A DNA stretch of 64,000 nucleotides from Ectobius pallidus (GCA_964059195.1 CAXKWD010000005.1:137159686-137223685); one strand, 5' to 3'; positions 12,618 to 23,821 are shown, counted from the stretch's first letter. Translations and numbers: made by a program. Notes: a model not told the origin generated them from the sequence alone.

Positions 12618-12928
12618 CAGAGTGGTTTTCAATACGTGGCCCGAGGACCGCAAACAAACAAACACTGATTATACTAGTGCAATTAATATTATTTATCAAA
12701 ATAACTAATGCGGTTATTTGTTATGTGTTATGCATTAACATTGCAAACTGGAAGACAACATACACATGTACTATTAAGTATTCTTTATAGTTATTGTAAT
12801 ATAATTTATTATGATGTATTTATGTTACGAAAGAAGGCCAACCATGTTATTAATAAATCAAAGTGGTCCTATAGTTTTTTCATGAAGAAGAAAATGGCCC
12901 TTTGGTTAAAAAAATGTTGAAGACCACT
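12618..12928 (+). mobile_element. Possible short hAT-type element with imperfect terminal repeats
   Basis: The left end CAGAGTGGTTTTCAATACGT is followed by GGCCCGAGGACCGC. The right end GTTGAAGACCACTT gives AAGTGGTCTTCAAC on the reverse strand. The two ends agree over roughly AGTGGTxTTCAA. Such GTGGTTTTCAA termini occur in Charlie-like hAT elements. No convincing 8-bp target duplication was found, so the boundaries are approximate. Confidence 0.35.
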
Positions 12929-13057
12929 TAAAGTGTTGTCTGACTCCTTTACAAATCCTGATTGAGCTTGGGAATGATGGTCATCTCCACATCAGTGCCC
13001 TAGACTTATTTGGTTGAGAACACCATATAATTGAGGGGGTAAAGGTGGATCTTTCAG

Positions 13058-14176
13058 CTTATAATATAAGGGGGGACATAGAGCTTTCGGTGAAATTCAT
13101 AGGTGAGAAATGGGTAAAATTCACTATTTTTTTCCTCAGTAGTAAATTGCTCTACAATCTTACAATCTGACGTACTCTTTATTGACTACTTCTACAATTG
13201 CATACTATCTTTAAACTTAATAAAACTGTTACAGTTATGGGTAATTATCGTTACAAAGTGGCAGCCACCTTTCGTGCATTCAAATGCTGTTTCCGTGATA
13301 ATTTCCACAAATGGCAATATTTTTTAGTAATTATCTTTTCTATCCATTTGCAAACATCATATGAACAACATCATCTACAATCTTTGGGATATTTATGGTT
13401 TAAGTATTTTAAACAGTTTTTAAATTTTATCTTACATTAAAAAATAAACTATTAATGTTAAATGAATGATTGTAGATAATGTTGTTCATATGATATTAAC
13501 AAATACACAGAAAAATAATCACTAAAAATGTTGACATTTAAGGAAGTTATCAAGGAAACGGCATTTCAGTACATGAAAGGTGGCTCCCATTTTGAAACGA
13601 TAATTACCCATAACTGTAAAGTATGATTAATTTTTAATGAGCATGCAATTGTAGAAGTAGTCAATAAAGAGTATGTCAGATTGCAAGATTGTAGAGTTTA
13701 TTGCTGAGGGGAAAATAATGAAATTCTTCTATTTCTCACCTATGAATTTCACCGAAAGCTGTATGTCCCCCCATAGGCGTAACGAGGGGGGGGTTTGGGG
13801 GTTTGAACCCCCCCATTGATTAAAAAAAGGAAAATTGTATAATTTTTTTAAGTCTGCCCATAAATTACTTAATACAAGTATAAAGTGTGGGAAGCTTAAA
13901 ACTCGTTATTTTGCGTGTTAATTTTAAAAATTTTCCGGGGATGGACCCCGGAAGCTTAAAAATCGTTGTTTTGCGTCTTAATTTTTAAAATTTTCCGGGA
14001 CCCCCGGAAGCTTAAAACTCGTTATTTTGCATCTTAATTTTTAAAATTTTTCGGGGGAGGACCCCCGGACCCCCCTCTCCCTGGGGGATATTCCATACCC
14101 CCCAGACCCCGCGGATGTTATAACCCCCCCATATGGTCGGCCTGGTTACGCCTATGTGTCCCCCTTAACTTATACT
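13058..14176. mobile_element. Foldback element with about 330-bp arms, split by a nested hAT-like insertion
   Basis: The left arm (about 13058-13390) and right arm (about 13457-13771, continuing at 14157-14176) are reverse complements along most of their length. Examples are ACATAGAGCTTTCGGTGAAA against TTTCACCGAAAGCTGTATGT, and TCATATGAACAACATCATCT against the matching stretch after 13460. The loop is about 65 bp. The outer edge of the right arm is interrupted at 13771/13772 by a 385-bp hAT-like element. The 80-codon frame at 13198-13440 lies in the left arm and loop and is probably not a gene. The target duplication of the foldback itself was not identified. Confidence 0.8.
13772..14156 (+). 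mobile_element. hAT-like non-autonomous element, copy 1, with perfect 8-bp target duplication
   Basis: The ends are CATAGGCGTAAC and GTTACGCCTATG, a 12-bp terminal inverted repeat. They are flanked by TGTCCCCC at 13764-13771 and 14157-14164. An 8-bp duplication is the hallmark of hAT elements (also of some others such as P), so the superfamily is an inference. Inside, a G-run and C-run near each end can pair. The middle holds three tandem copies of a 55-60-bp unit starting GAAGCTTAAAA at 13891, 13951 and 14007, where copies 2 and 3 of the element have one. No transposase is encoded. Confidence 0.85.
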
Positions 14177-14420
14177 TACATAGACTACATATGAATACAT
14201 GACAACAAACTCCAATGATAAAAATAATGCCATAAATCGTTTTTCTATAAACAAATGTTATTAATAGTGGCTCAAAGTTCGCAATTTAAGATTAAACTTC
14301 TTCCCTCTCGAGAACATTGCTGCATGATGAAATTTTAATTCCGTAAACTTCATGCTATTCCCACTATAAAACTACAATTTACTCGTGAAGAAAATAATCG
14401 TACAGTTTCATAGTAAACGC

Positions 14421-14443
14421 TTTCTGTTTCCTAGGTAAGTAAG
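14421..14443 (+). promoter_or_regulatory. Candidate recursive (ratchet) splice site
   Basis: A pyrimidine-rich tract with acceptor AG is joined directly to a strong donor: TTTCTGTTTCCTAG then GTAAGTAAG, junction at 14434/14435. Juxtaposed acceptor and donor define recursive splice sites in long insect introns, although the usual last acceptor triplet is CAG rather than TAG. It can only work if the window lies in a plus-strand intron, which is unproven. Confidence 0.2.
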
Positions 14444-14449
14444 AATTTT

Positions 14450-15689
14450 CTTGGAAAGTTATCGGGAAGTAGCCAGAGTTGAGGTACAGGGAAGTAGCAA
14501 TCAGACAGCGATTGAATAAAAACCAGTCTGGACAACCGGCTCTGGAATTCAATCCACACGCGTCCCGAATATGGAACAGACGAGTCCACCCCGACCCCGG
14601 AGCCTGAGGAAATTTGGACCCCTATACACTCTCACAACATAACATTAACTAAAACACACGTCGCTGCACTGGCCAGTTAGCGTGCTCCAACTTCCCTCTG
14701 CGGTTGATCTTTATTTCTCCTTCCTGTTATATTATTCTATTTTTATAGCCCACCCTCACACAAATGAGTCTGCTGTCTGCTTAGAAACGACTAGCTTATA
14801 CGTCTTGTATAAAGCAAGGTTCAATAGATGTACTTGACTACAACAACATTTTTCATAACTTCTCTCCAAAAGCTATTTAAATTTAATTAAAATACACGAT
14901 CAATCGATTAAATTTAATTACATGAAATAGCAAATGACACAGCCAATATGTTTTCTTGTATCAAACAGATCATTCTTAATACATTTCTAAAAAACTTGCA
15001 AAAACTGACAAGTTTCAGGTAAACAATATAATACACAAAAACACCTTTATACTCTCTAACTGATGAATAAAGCAATTTGATAATTAATTTAAGAATTAGT
15101 ATCTCCCCAATAGGCTACAGTTACTTTTGCAAACCCCCATTAAAAAACTCAAAGGGGGATTTAGGAATATCTATTTTGGTTTCAATAATTCGTGGTTATG
15201 GGAATGATTACTTTCAAAGTTATAATGTATTACTATGTTAAAATTTTTAATATTTATTGTTTTTATAATTTATTTATGTTTTTGTAAGAATCTTTGGGTA
15301 ATGATAATAGACTAACAACAATAAAGCGGTAATTCCTACAGATCAAACAAATATAGGAATTTGTTCTGGTATATAAATAATGTTAGTTTAAAAAGTTAAT
15401 GTGTGATGTTGAACATAAACTAATTATTGTAAAATGAAATAATTAAAGGGAATAAAATAAAACAAATTATGACAATTATAAAATAAAACAAAATTAGGCT
15501 ACATATTTGCCAGTAAAAATGTGTTAATTTTATTTACAATTTTTGTACTAATATCGAAATGCATATAAAGATAGAAATAAAGTGTAGCTCTTAAATAAAC
15601 TGTAGATTTTCCTGGTTCTGCAGAAACTCATTACACCATGTTTAATCCCTAGAAAAGACGACAACGGTACTGTGCAGTGATAAAAATGT

Positions 15690-15726
<37 letters not shown>

Positions 15727-17410
15727 GGTTATATCTTCACTAGAACCAAGTTTTGTGTTATTGTAATGGTTAGGTCCCAGTTTTCTGAAACATCCCAAGA
15801 ACACATTCATTTCACAAAATAAAACCACCTTAAATTATTTAAAGGAAAATTTTACTGAATGGGAATTGAACCAGGGTTTTCAGCTTTGTACGCTGACGAG
15901 GAGACCCACCGCTTTCCACCTGACAATGAAAACTATCGTATTTAAAATTGAACATAAACCAGTACAAAATGTAGGTAGTTAAAAAAAACTCTGGGTGTAA
16001 CTTATAGTAACTACAACCGAAATAAAATAATTCTAAATTTATTAAACGTTTGAAATTAAATAAATCAAGTCCTTTTTAACATACACTTTTTCTTTTATCT
16101 TATTCGTCACGAGAATTACCCTAAATCGTAATTTTCGTGAAAAGTGACTAATAATTCTTCTCAAATAATAAAGGGTACGTTACCGTAGTTGATGAGAACC
16201 GTACTTCAAAATCCCACGATGAGATTATTGGGATTATTCAATTTGTCTAACGCTTCTTTTGTTAACGGACTCTGTCTTCGACAAAAATGGATATCAGTAG
16301 CTGGTGAATAATGCTAACACCTCCAGGTTCCATTCATCTGAAATCCGGGAACCTTGGCCTGCAAGAAACACAGGACCTATCTACGTCTGTATATGGTGAG
16401 CTTCACTTAACAAAAATCATTGGCAAATAAAAGTTAATTTTTACTTTTACATAAATTGCTGATACTTAAAACAACACACTTGGAAATAGTGTTACACTTT
16501 TAATTTCAGGGTCATCTATTAGCCATGATCATATATTTGAAAATATTGCCGATTTGCTATTATTTGTAAACTTTCATTTTGAAGGTTTATCGACACATTT
16601 GTTATAACTTGCAAACAGAGCGACAGTTAATGAGATAGCTTTCAATATGGACCTGTGAGAAAATATTTGATGAACAGATGGCGTGTGACGCAGACTTTGA
16701 TGTTGACCGAGAAGGTGGATGCTGTACTGTATATGGACCAAGGCAATGCATAGAAGCGAGGACATATGTCCGCGTGAAATGGCAAAGAAACCACTCCCTG
16801 TCATGAGTTATGCTCTGTCTTTTCTATCAAACTGCCGGTAAAGTAAAGATAGGGGGGAAAAAACTAAATATTAAAACATATTCACATATTCAGTACCAAT
16901 GTAAGATGCGGTTACATTCAGTGGAATGTATAAATAAATGACACATACAATAAATCTAATTCACAAACAAATTTGTCTAACAATTTGATAAGCTAAATAG
17001 GCTTCTTTTCTAGATGCTGGAATGGGTAGTTAGAATTGCATAGCGTTTTAAATATTGATGAAAGGCATATTTGTGCTATATAATTATAAATTAAAATTAC
17101 CAAGCTGGACGACGAAGAAACCACAGGGAAACATTGGAGTAAGCGTGAATTAGGCCTAAGTAATATCACTTTATTTAATAAAATTTATCTTACAAAAAAT
17201 AGCTGAATAGGTATGTATAATTGTCTTTTCTTCTATCATTTTTTAAATTATTATCGCCAGCAATTTTGAAAACTTTTTTCCATAATTTTTCGGATGTCTT
17301 ACCAGTCGCGCCATTTTTTATATACGGTGTATGTATGTAACTATATAAATATATATATATAAGTAGTTATACTCTGTCTTTTCTATCATATATATACATA
17401 CTATCAATTA
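14450..17410. other. No gene seen; TTTA microsatellite inside
   Basis: 14460-14800 is visibly richer in G and C than its surroundings, but no open frame with a motif was found there. A TTTA repeat of about nine units lies at 15687-15724. A minus-strand B-box-like GGTTCAATTCC near 15865 could be an old SINE head but lacks a convincing A box. Short TA runs lie near 17345. Confidence 0.4.
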
Positions 17411-17416
17411 TATATA

Positions 17417-17568
17417 TGGAATGTTAGGAGCTTGTATGGCATGGGGCGCTTAAATCGGTAACTAGAGAACTAGAGAAATACAGTCTATAGATGTAGTAGG
17501 ATTACAGGAAGTTAGATGGGAGAGTGAAGGTTCAATACAGACAGAAGCGTATACCTTTTTCTATGGCA
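17417..17568 (+). pseudogene. LINE endonuclease-domain fragment
   Basis: The frame starting at 17417 reads WNVRSLYGMGRLNR, then shifts. A later frame reads GLQEVRWESEGSIQTEAYTF. The WNVRSL phrase and the QEVRW phrase spaced about 30 residues later are characteristic of the apurinic-like endonuclease domain at the N terminus of many non-LTR retrotransposon ORF2 proteins. In these the QE glutamate is part of the metal site. Stops and at least one frameshift lie between the two parts, so the copy is dead. It may belong with the LINE whose 3' ends lie at 36415-36720 and 41583-41893, but no overlap exists to prove it. Confidence 0.7.
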
Positions 17569-17569
17569 G

Positions 17570-18480
17570 TTGGTAGTGCATTGCATTCCTGGGAGGGCTT
17601 GATAGATTTCACTCTTATTTATAGGAAAATTAATGCCACACAAATTCACAAATCGAAGATAGAAACGAGCCAAAAAAATTCATGTAATATTTAATATATA
17701 TGCTCAACTTCACGGTACACAACAATAAAGATTTTAATATCAACCTAGCAAGAATATATAGTATGCATGAAATCTGAAATGGAATTTCTTCCTGAGAGCA
17801 AAACAAGAAAACAAATGCATACCTCAAAACACTTAACATGTTTCTCTGTTCGTGTTTACTTAGAAAATCCAAACGTTTTCTGTTGATCGCTATCAGCAGT
17901 ATTTCCGATGTTGTAAGCTCTGTGTACTGAAGCCCTTAGTCAATGTCGGCACTTTCTCTTCACAAGCATGCCACAGCACTGCCGTCAGTACAGTGTTATG
18001 TATGTGCATTTCCTCTCATCCTAAGCATTATGGCTGCTCAGAAAAAATCAAAATATCAGTAGGTTTACATAACCGCAGCCTGACAACGATGGGCGCAGAT
18101 TCCTTCCTGTCCACAGTTTATACAGAGATCAGAGCCATTTACAAAAACTACATTTTTCTTCGATAATTTTGTCCATCCAACCTACCTCCGCAGTTGCCTT
18201 CTTTGCAGCTCATATGCGTCATCATATCAAAGCCTGAAACTTTTGATATATGTATTATTTCAGACATGGTATATAATCATTTCTGTTGGTTGAATTTTAA
18301 CATTTCAATCTTATCTGTCTCTTTACTTAATTTGTCTTTCAAACTTGCTTAGCCCAAACAGTCAGTAAGCGAACCAGATATATTATGTAGCAACAGATGC
18401 TGAAGGAGGAAGCAGAGGATAGACAGTTTTGGAAAACAAAATTCGCGTACCAAGTTTGAAAACCTGCCGGAAGGCAGAAT
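17570..18480. other. No gene seen
   Basis: AT-rich sequence; the 80-codon minus frame at 17630-17872 has no recognisable motif. Confidence 0.4.
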
Positions 18481-18709
18481 ACTTACTACTACTACTACTA
18501 CTAACAGATACTACAGCCGACTTTTGTTTAAATTAGAACCCTCTTTCCTTCTACATTTCTTCATGTTTCTGTCTCTCAGCAGTTTATCTGGATCTCTTAT
18601 TTCTGCCTACCTGTTTGTCTGCCTGTCTCTCAGTCTCCCTATCTGTCTTTCTGTGAGTTCTGCTTTCCTCCTGATCCTCCTCTCTGTCTCTCTCTCTGCC
18701 TCTCTCTTT

Positions 18710-18750
<41 letters not shown>

Positions 18751-18762
18751 ACACACACACAG
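18481..18762. repeat. Compound microsatellite: ACT, then TCTG/TCTC-rich, then CA
   Basis: ACT units lie at about 18483-18502. Pyrimidine-rich TCTG and TCTC tracts run from about 18560 to 18710. A CA repeat of about 50 bp ends at 18761 with one TA interruption. Frames across it are artefacts of the repeat. Confidence 0.85.
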
Positions 18763-19177
18763 AATCCATAAATAAGGCGAGTCATCCTACTCTATCTTCA
18801 TGCATTAGCCTTAGCATAAAAATGTGATTTTCTTCAGGGCTTAATTAAAAACAATATTTGTAGACGGATATTCATGACGATGATAGCAAGAGTAAAGATA
18901 ATAATAATGATGGCGATATTTGTGTAATTTCTTTATACACATATAATAAAGAAGCAAACAATTTATTACAAATAATTTATTTAGTAGAAGTTGGGAAAAT
19001 ATATGTTATGTACCAGAGACCAGCATATTCGAGCATGAAGGACATAGGCCCTAGGCAAAAGGAAATAGTTTCACGCCGGTTATATCGGCAAACCCCCAAA
19101 CGTTTCTGAAAAGCAGTATTTTATACTACATCCGAGTTTGAAATACCCAACCAAGTATATTTATGGAAAGGTAGAGA

Positions 19178-19304
19178 CAGAAAAATGCAATGCCATAGCC
19201 GAAGATGTGTGGTTCAAATCTCGGCTATGGCATTGAATTTTTCATTCTGACTCAATCTTTCCACCTTTGCCTACACATGGCCAGTGTGAAAGAATTATCA
19301 TTCC
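19178..19304 (+). mobile_element. SINE-B 3' part in a palindromic arrangement
   Basis: GGTTCAAATCTCGG (B box) is followed by the family tail GGCATTGAATTTTTC, TCTGACTCAATCTTTCC and GTGTGAAAGAATTATCATTCC. The left side (CAATGCCATAGCC ending at 19200) is the reverse complement of the start of the tail (CGGCTATGGCATTG from 19222). The copy therefore forms a hairpin with a 21-base loop carrying the B box. The A box is missing. Confidence 0.7.
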
Positions 19305-19309
19305 AAAAT

Positions 19310-20430
19310 CAGTGGCTTATTTTATCGCTGAAGGGCCTAATGTAGAAATAATGAGTCTTCATTTTTTTTTATTCATTTTTTGAAAAAGTATATCTCAGTG
19401 ACATCCATCATTCTTGCAGAGGACTCTTCAATTATGTTTATGAGACAATGTAAAGTTAATTGTGTCTGCATTAAAGAAAATCTTATCTTTACAATATGTT
19501 TCTTAATGATCTTTCGCATATACATATTATGTAAGAAAATTTCCCAATACATTATTCACGTTGTAGGTTACACAATATCAGCCATGCGAGGTGCAGCCTT
19601 ACACATTGCAAGGCCAAGGCTATTGAGGAGGAAAGCACTAAAATATAACCACAGGTCAAAAATCACAGCGCATATCCGCGATTCACATGTTCAGGACAGG
19701 TTTCTTGACGAGTTTAGGTTCTTCTCAGAAATGAACCGTCTACTTCCATAATAGTAGGTGGAATATTTTAAGGATGCACTTCCTGGTCTGGCGAAGCTCT
19801 GGAATTAAAAGAGTTCACCCTAGTTCAGGAACATTCAAGTTTGAGGAACCGCAATTTCTTAATAAAGAAAAGTAGTCCAGTAGAGCCCGCTGATGTGAAC
19901 TACCTGGGACCATACCCTTTCCGGATCACTGAAAGTTCGGATTAAACGGAATTTGCCTTAAAATGCATGTACTGTACTGTAATATGACTTTTACATGGAT
20001 AAAACTAGAAAATTAGATTTGTTTCATAAATATAACTTCATACAACTTAATTTTAATTTTAATACTACGGTAGGCCTATACGTAAACGCACCGTAAGTTT
20101 TTAACCTACGAACTGATGTAGGATTAACAAAGCAAAACATCTTTATGATTGAAATTCACCCTTTTGTCGTTTTTTCAAAAATATCCCGTCCGAATTAGAT
20201 GACCTCTACTTTAGCTGCTAGGCCATGCAATTAACGTTTATGGTAACTCGGAAAAGTTCAGCTTCAAAAAATCACTATGATAACGTGAAATGTGAAATCT
20301 GGCAACAAAACTGCAATATGCTGTGAGTATAAAACTTAGTTTAAGCGCACTTCAACCCTTTCAGAGCAGAACTTGCAGTAAGCCTAACGTAAACATTCAT
20401 CGACTGATTTCCTTTGTTTATAAGCATGGA
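19310..20430. other. No supported gene
   Basis: It includes a 123-codon frame (19380-19751), the second longest in the window. The frame is mostly hydrophobic at its start and basic at its end, with no motif I recognise. Around 19880-19950 there is a GGATCACTGAAAGTTCGGAT phrase like those of pogo/Tigger element ends, but no defined terminus. Confidence 0.35.
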
Positions 20431-20464
20431 ATCGACGAAGAAATTGTTAATGGAATAGCTGGAT

Positions 20465-20605
20465 TTCATGAACGGCAATCCTAACGCGTGGATAAAATTC
20501 CCCTTATAAAAAAGCATTACTCTATTAATTTTATATATCTGCTTTTATTCGATTTTTCGGTGACGTATATAGAGTACACATCTGTAGCAGTGAAAAGGTT
20601 AAGTC
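20465..20605 (+). repeat. Dispersed repeat R1 copy
   Basis: It contains CTAACGCGTGGATAAAATTC (20481-20500, shared exactly with the reverse complement of 791-810) and TTTTTCGGTGACG near 20555, shared with the copy near 30545. Confidence 0.5.
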
Positions 20606-20864
20606 TCCAAGAACTCCAAGATTTGATTTTCTCCGTTAGTAAATAATGACGAGAAATTCATTTGTAAAATATCCTGCGCCAGTTAATAGATGTTTATAGT
20701 AATATAATTATGTACCTTCCAAACAGCTATATATATAATTATATATAATATATAAATGATTTCTATAACATAAAGTAAAGTTCAAATTTAAAATGTATAG
20801 TTGAAAAAACCGGATAATTCTTTATTCAGCACCTCCTAAGTTGTTCTTAATAGGCTGAACGCTC

Positions 20865-20990
20865 CGTGTTACAGACCACTCACTACAGAAAAATCCGAGG
20901 AGATATCAGGGATCGAAATCGGGCCTATGTATCCGCAATCAAGTAGCGCTAACCATCAGACCACACAGGAGATCACTGCTACGATACTGT
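20865..20990 (-). mobile_element. SINE-A head (tRNA-derived), minus strand
   Basis: Read on the minus strand it shows GTGTGGTCTGATGGTTAGCG (A-box region), GATTTCGATCCCTGA (B box) and CTCCTCGGATTTTTCTG, the last identical in arrangement to the head-body joint of the complete SINE-A at 40366-40631. The 3' body is missing, so this is a 3'-truncated copy. Confidence 0.7.
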
Positions 20991-21730
20991 TAAATAACAG
21001 TATATGGGATAACGTGATTCTTGTTTTGTGAGACGTAACTTACGGGGACTTTATTCTGTCGGGAATCGAACTCTAAGGAATTCAACAACATGACAGTATA
21101 CCCGTACGCATCCTAGGAAATTTGTTTATCAGACTGTATCTTTCCATTTTGGGAATAAGCATGTAAATCAGAGTGCGTGCTTAAACTCCCCGATTTGAAT
21201 TCAAAGAAATCATGGTATTGCGTGCAACAATTCATCAAGAGTTTGCGAGAAAGAAAGCTCTGGTTGCAAGAACGCGGCTACTGGAATCCTACAGGGTGTG
21301 CGTGTTCCGAATAACAAGAAAGCTTATTGCATGCAGCCGTTCATCAGTCTCAGAAAGGAAATGTAATCATTGCTATCAGTAATCTAGCCTGATCTTTAAC
21401 GTCTCATGAAAACAATTTTAATCAGATACAAGTTTCTACTAAAACGAATTATGCTCTATCATTTAAGTAATATTAATACTTTACGCCCTCTTGTTAGCTG
21501 AATTAAATTATAGATTACAGAAAAACTGTAGAAGGTGCATAATTTACCTCACACAACTTTTTTTTTTAAACAAGGTCATGCAACAAATTTCAGTAAACTG
21601 AAAACCAATGAAGTGAAACGTCTATTTAAATCTGCAATATTGAAAGGAAGTGTTTGTCTTCCTGTCTGTCTGTGCATTGCCCAGCGAAATCTACTGAACG
21701 CAGATATCTGAAATTTTAAACACAGATGTA
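20991..21730. other. No gene seen
   Basis: AT-rich DNA. A GGGAATCGAACTC stretch near 21060 resembles a minus-strand B box, but no A box or body could be matched. Confidence 0.35.
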
Positions 21731-21734
21731 CTGT

Positions 21735-21917
21735 ACTTAGCCAATCATGCTGTACAGTAAATGTTTGAATTAACAGAGATATGCACAATAGTTAAAATCT
21801 ATCAGAAATATGCCGTCAAAACTTGGAAAAATTAATAATTAATATCAAGTAAATATGCTGCATTATAGCAAAAATAATAAAATATGTATCAATATTTAAA
21901 ATGAAACCATCAATTTA
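21735..21917 (+). repeat. Direct repeat, left copy (partner 22250-22433)
   Basis: It starts ACTTAGCCAATCATGCTGTA and ends ATGAAACCATCAATTT. The right copy starts at 22250 and ends ATGAAACAATCAATTT. The copies are about 183 bp and differ at roughly fifteen positions. A Helitron remnant with CTAG end lies between them. Confidence 0.8.
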
Positions 21918-21956
21918 TAAGTAAAAACCTGGAATAAAATGTGAATTTTTTGCTCT

Positions 21957-22177
21957 ATAGAAGCATCAGTTTTCAGTAATACATTTCAGTTATCAAATCA
22001 ATTGCAGGTGGCCTTTTCTACTGTTGTCATATCTTGGAAATAAAGGTATCGTGATCGTTTGAATATTTTAAGCTCAAGCTGGTCGATTAAAGTGTTAATA
22101 AATATGTGTTATTTATTTTGCTCTTAATTTTTAATCTTCCAATTAATTATCGTGGGCGAAGCCGCGAGATTTGCTAG
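21957..22177 (+). mobile_element. Internally deleted Helitron copy, 3' end
   Basis: Its first part (AAGCATCAGTTTTCAGTAAT through GGTCGATT) aligns with 23518-23633 of the complete element. It then jumps to the common 3' end: GTTAATAAATATG, GCTCTTAATTTTTAATCTTC, the hairpin CGTGGGCGAAGCCGCG, and CTAG at 22174-22177 followed by T. About 1.9 kb of the complete element is absent between the two parts. Confidence 0.7.
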
Positions 22178-22249
22178 TATTATATAATGATACCGAAAAC
22201 ATTATACTATGTGCTGTCAATTATTGAACACTCTTTTCTCAAAACATTC

Positions 22250-22433
22250 ACTTAGCCAATCATGCTGTACCAGTAAATGCTTGAATTAACACAGATATTG
22301 CACATTATTTAAAATCTATGAGAAATATACCGTTAAAACTGTGAAAAATTAATAATTAATATCAAGCAAATATGCTGCATTATCGCAAAAATAACGAAAT
22401 AAGTATCAATATGCAAAATGAAACAATCAATTT
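22250..22433 (+). repeat. Direct repeat, right copy (partner 21735-21917)
   Basis: Same order of blocks as the left copy, with small insertions and deletions such as CTGTACCAGTAAATG for CTGTACAGTAAATG. It has no Helitron sequence within it. Confidence 0.8.
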
Positions 22434-23296
22434 TCTGTTATTTCGTCCATGTCTTGTACACATTTTAACACTAGCGTATAATAAAGTGCATTATTAAAAT
22501 ATGATTTTTCATAAATTTCTGGGTCATAATTATAAATTATGTTTATACATTGCACTTCCCAAGCATCACAACATACAAGCTTTAAAAATACAGCTTGCAT
22601 TTGCTGTGTAATCATCTCACCTAGAGGCCTGATGATGTAGACAGGGGAGCCGAAGCAGAAAACATAGTTGATTAGCTCTGCTTTTTTTCGACATAGCAAC
22701 AGAGGCGAAAACAAATTCGATAGCTTGCTATCTGGTACGTAATTACACTCAAATTGAGGGCATATTACCTCGTGGGCAGCCAAATCAAGTCAGCGATTTG
22801 TATCAGATGATCTTCACGAAGTAAATGTTAGATCAAATCATTAACCCATAAGCGGATCCAAAGCAAAATTAAACTCCACGAGCGCCTCCAGGCGCCGTGA
22901 AGGACAACAATCGCACCTCAAATTTCACCAGTTTGCTGTTCGTAGTTGAGATGCATTATTATTGTTTTAAAAGTTAACTTTTATCTCATTGTAAGCAGTG
23001 CTTTAGGTTGGAAAAAAACATGTGGGAAGTCTCACCTTTACTATGGTAGCTTCTATAAGGAAGGGTACAACAGAGAACGAAAATTTTGGGGGCATTTAAA
23101 GTAAATATGTAGTTTATAAGACTGTTATGCCAAAATAGTTTTATTGAATTATATCTATGACTCGGAAGTTGATGACCTAAAAATGCCTCAAAAATCACAT
23201 ATAAAATGACCTTAAAAATAAGAAAATATGACATAAAAATAAAACGAAAAGATTTAATATTTCTAAATACGTTTTAAAATAGGGAATATACAGTAA
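22434..23296. other. No supported gene; unrecognised 118-codon minus frame at 22427-22783
   Basis: The minus-strand frame is one of the longer ones in the window and is not low-complexity, but I recognise no domain. A CGCCTCCAGGCG palindrome lies near 22885. The frame starts in the 22250-22433 repeat on its C-terminal side, which argues against a conserved host gene. Confidence 0.3.
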
Positions 23297-23749
23297 TCTA
23301 TATATATATATATATAAAAATGAATGTATGTGTGTCTGTGTGTCTGTGTGTGTGTCCTTTATGCATTACTACACCATTCATCCGATCGCCATGAAACTTT
23401 GGGAAGTTGTTGAGTACATTCCCGGGAAAGTTTTCGGCATATTACATTTTTAGTTTTTGCTTTCGTTATTGAGTTATGAATGAAAAACGGGCAGAAAACG
23501 TGTATTTTAGCGTTTTCGAAGCATCAATTTTCAGTTACACATTTCAATGTCAAATCAATTACAGTAGGCTTTGGCTATTTTTGTCATAAAACCATTACGA
23601 TCGCTTGAATGTTGTAGCTCACGCGGGTCGACTCATTTGTTTATCATGTCAAGGCACGCAGATATATGAAATTTTCAACCAACACCGAAGAGGATTATTA
23701 TTAAGTGCCAGTATGGTACTTTATGAGATTGTGTGGTGGACGAAAAAAT

Positions 23750-23815
23750 GTCTGTCCGTCTGTCTGTCTGTCCGTCTGTCTGTCTGTCTGTCCGTCTGTC
23801 TGTCCGTGTGTCTGT
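23750..23815. repeat. TCTG/TCCG tetranucleotide repeat inside the Helitron
   Basis: Runs of GTCTGTCTGTC with TCCG variants. The same position in the fragment at 35563-35767 is degenerate (CCGTACGTTCATCCGTCCG). Confidence 0.85.
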
Positions 23816-23821
23816 ACGCAC

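Noticed and set aside
15850..15925. Possible minus-strand SINE head
   Set aside because: Only a B-box-like GGTTCAATTCC is present; there is no A box and no body match to the other families.
19380..19751. 123-codon plus-strand open frame
   Set aside because: No recognisable domain, no splice context and an unremarkable composition. A frame of this length is not surprising in 64 kb.
22427..22783. 118-codon minus-strand open frame
   Set aside because: Its C-terminal part lies in a direct repeat also found at 21735-21917, and no motif is recognised.
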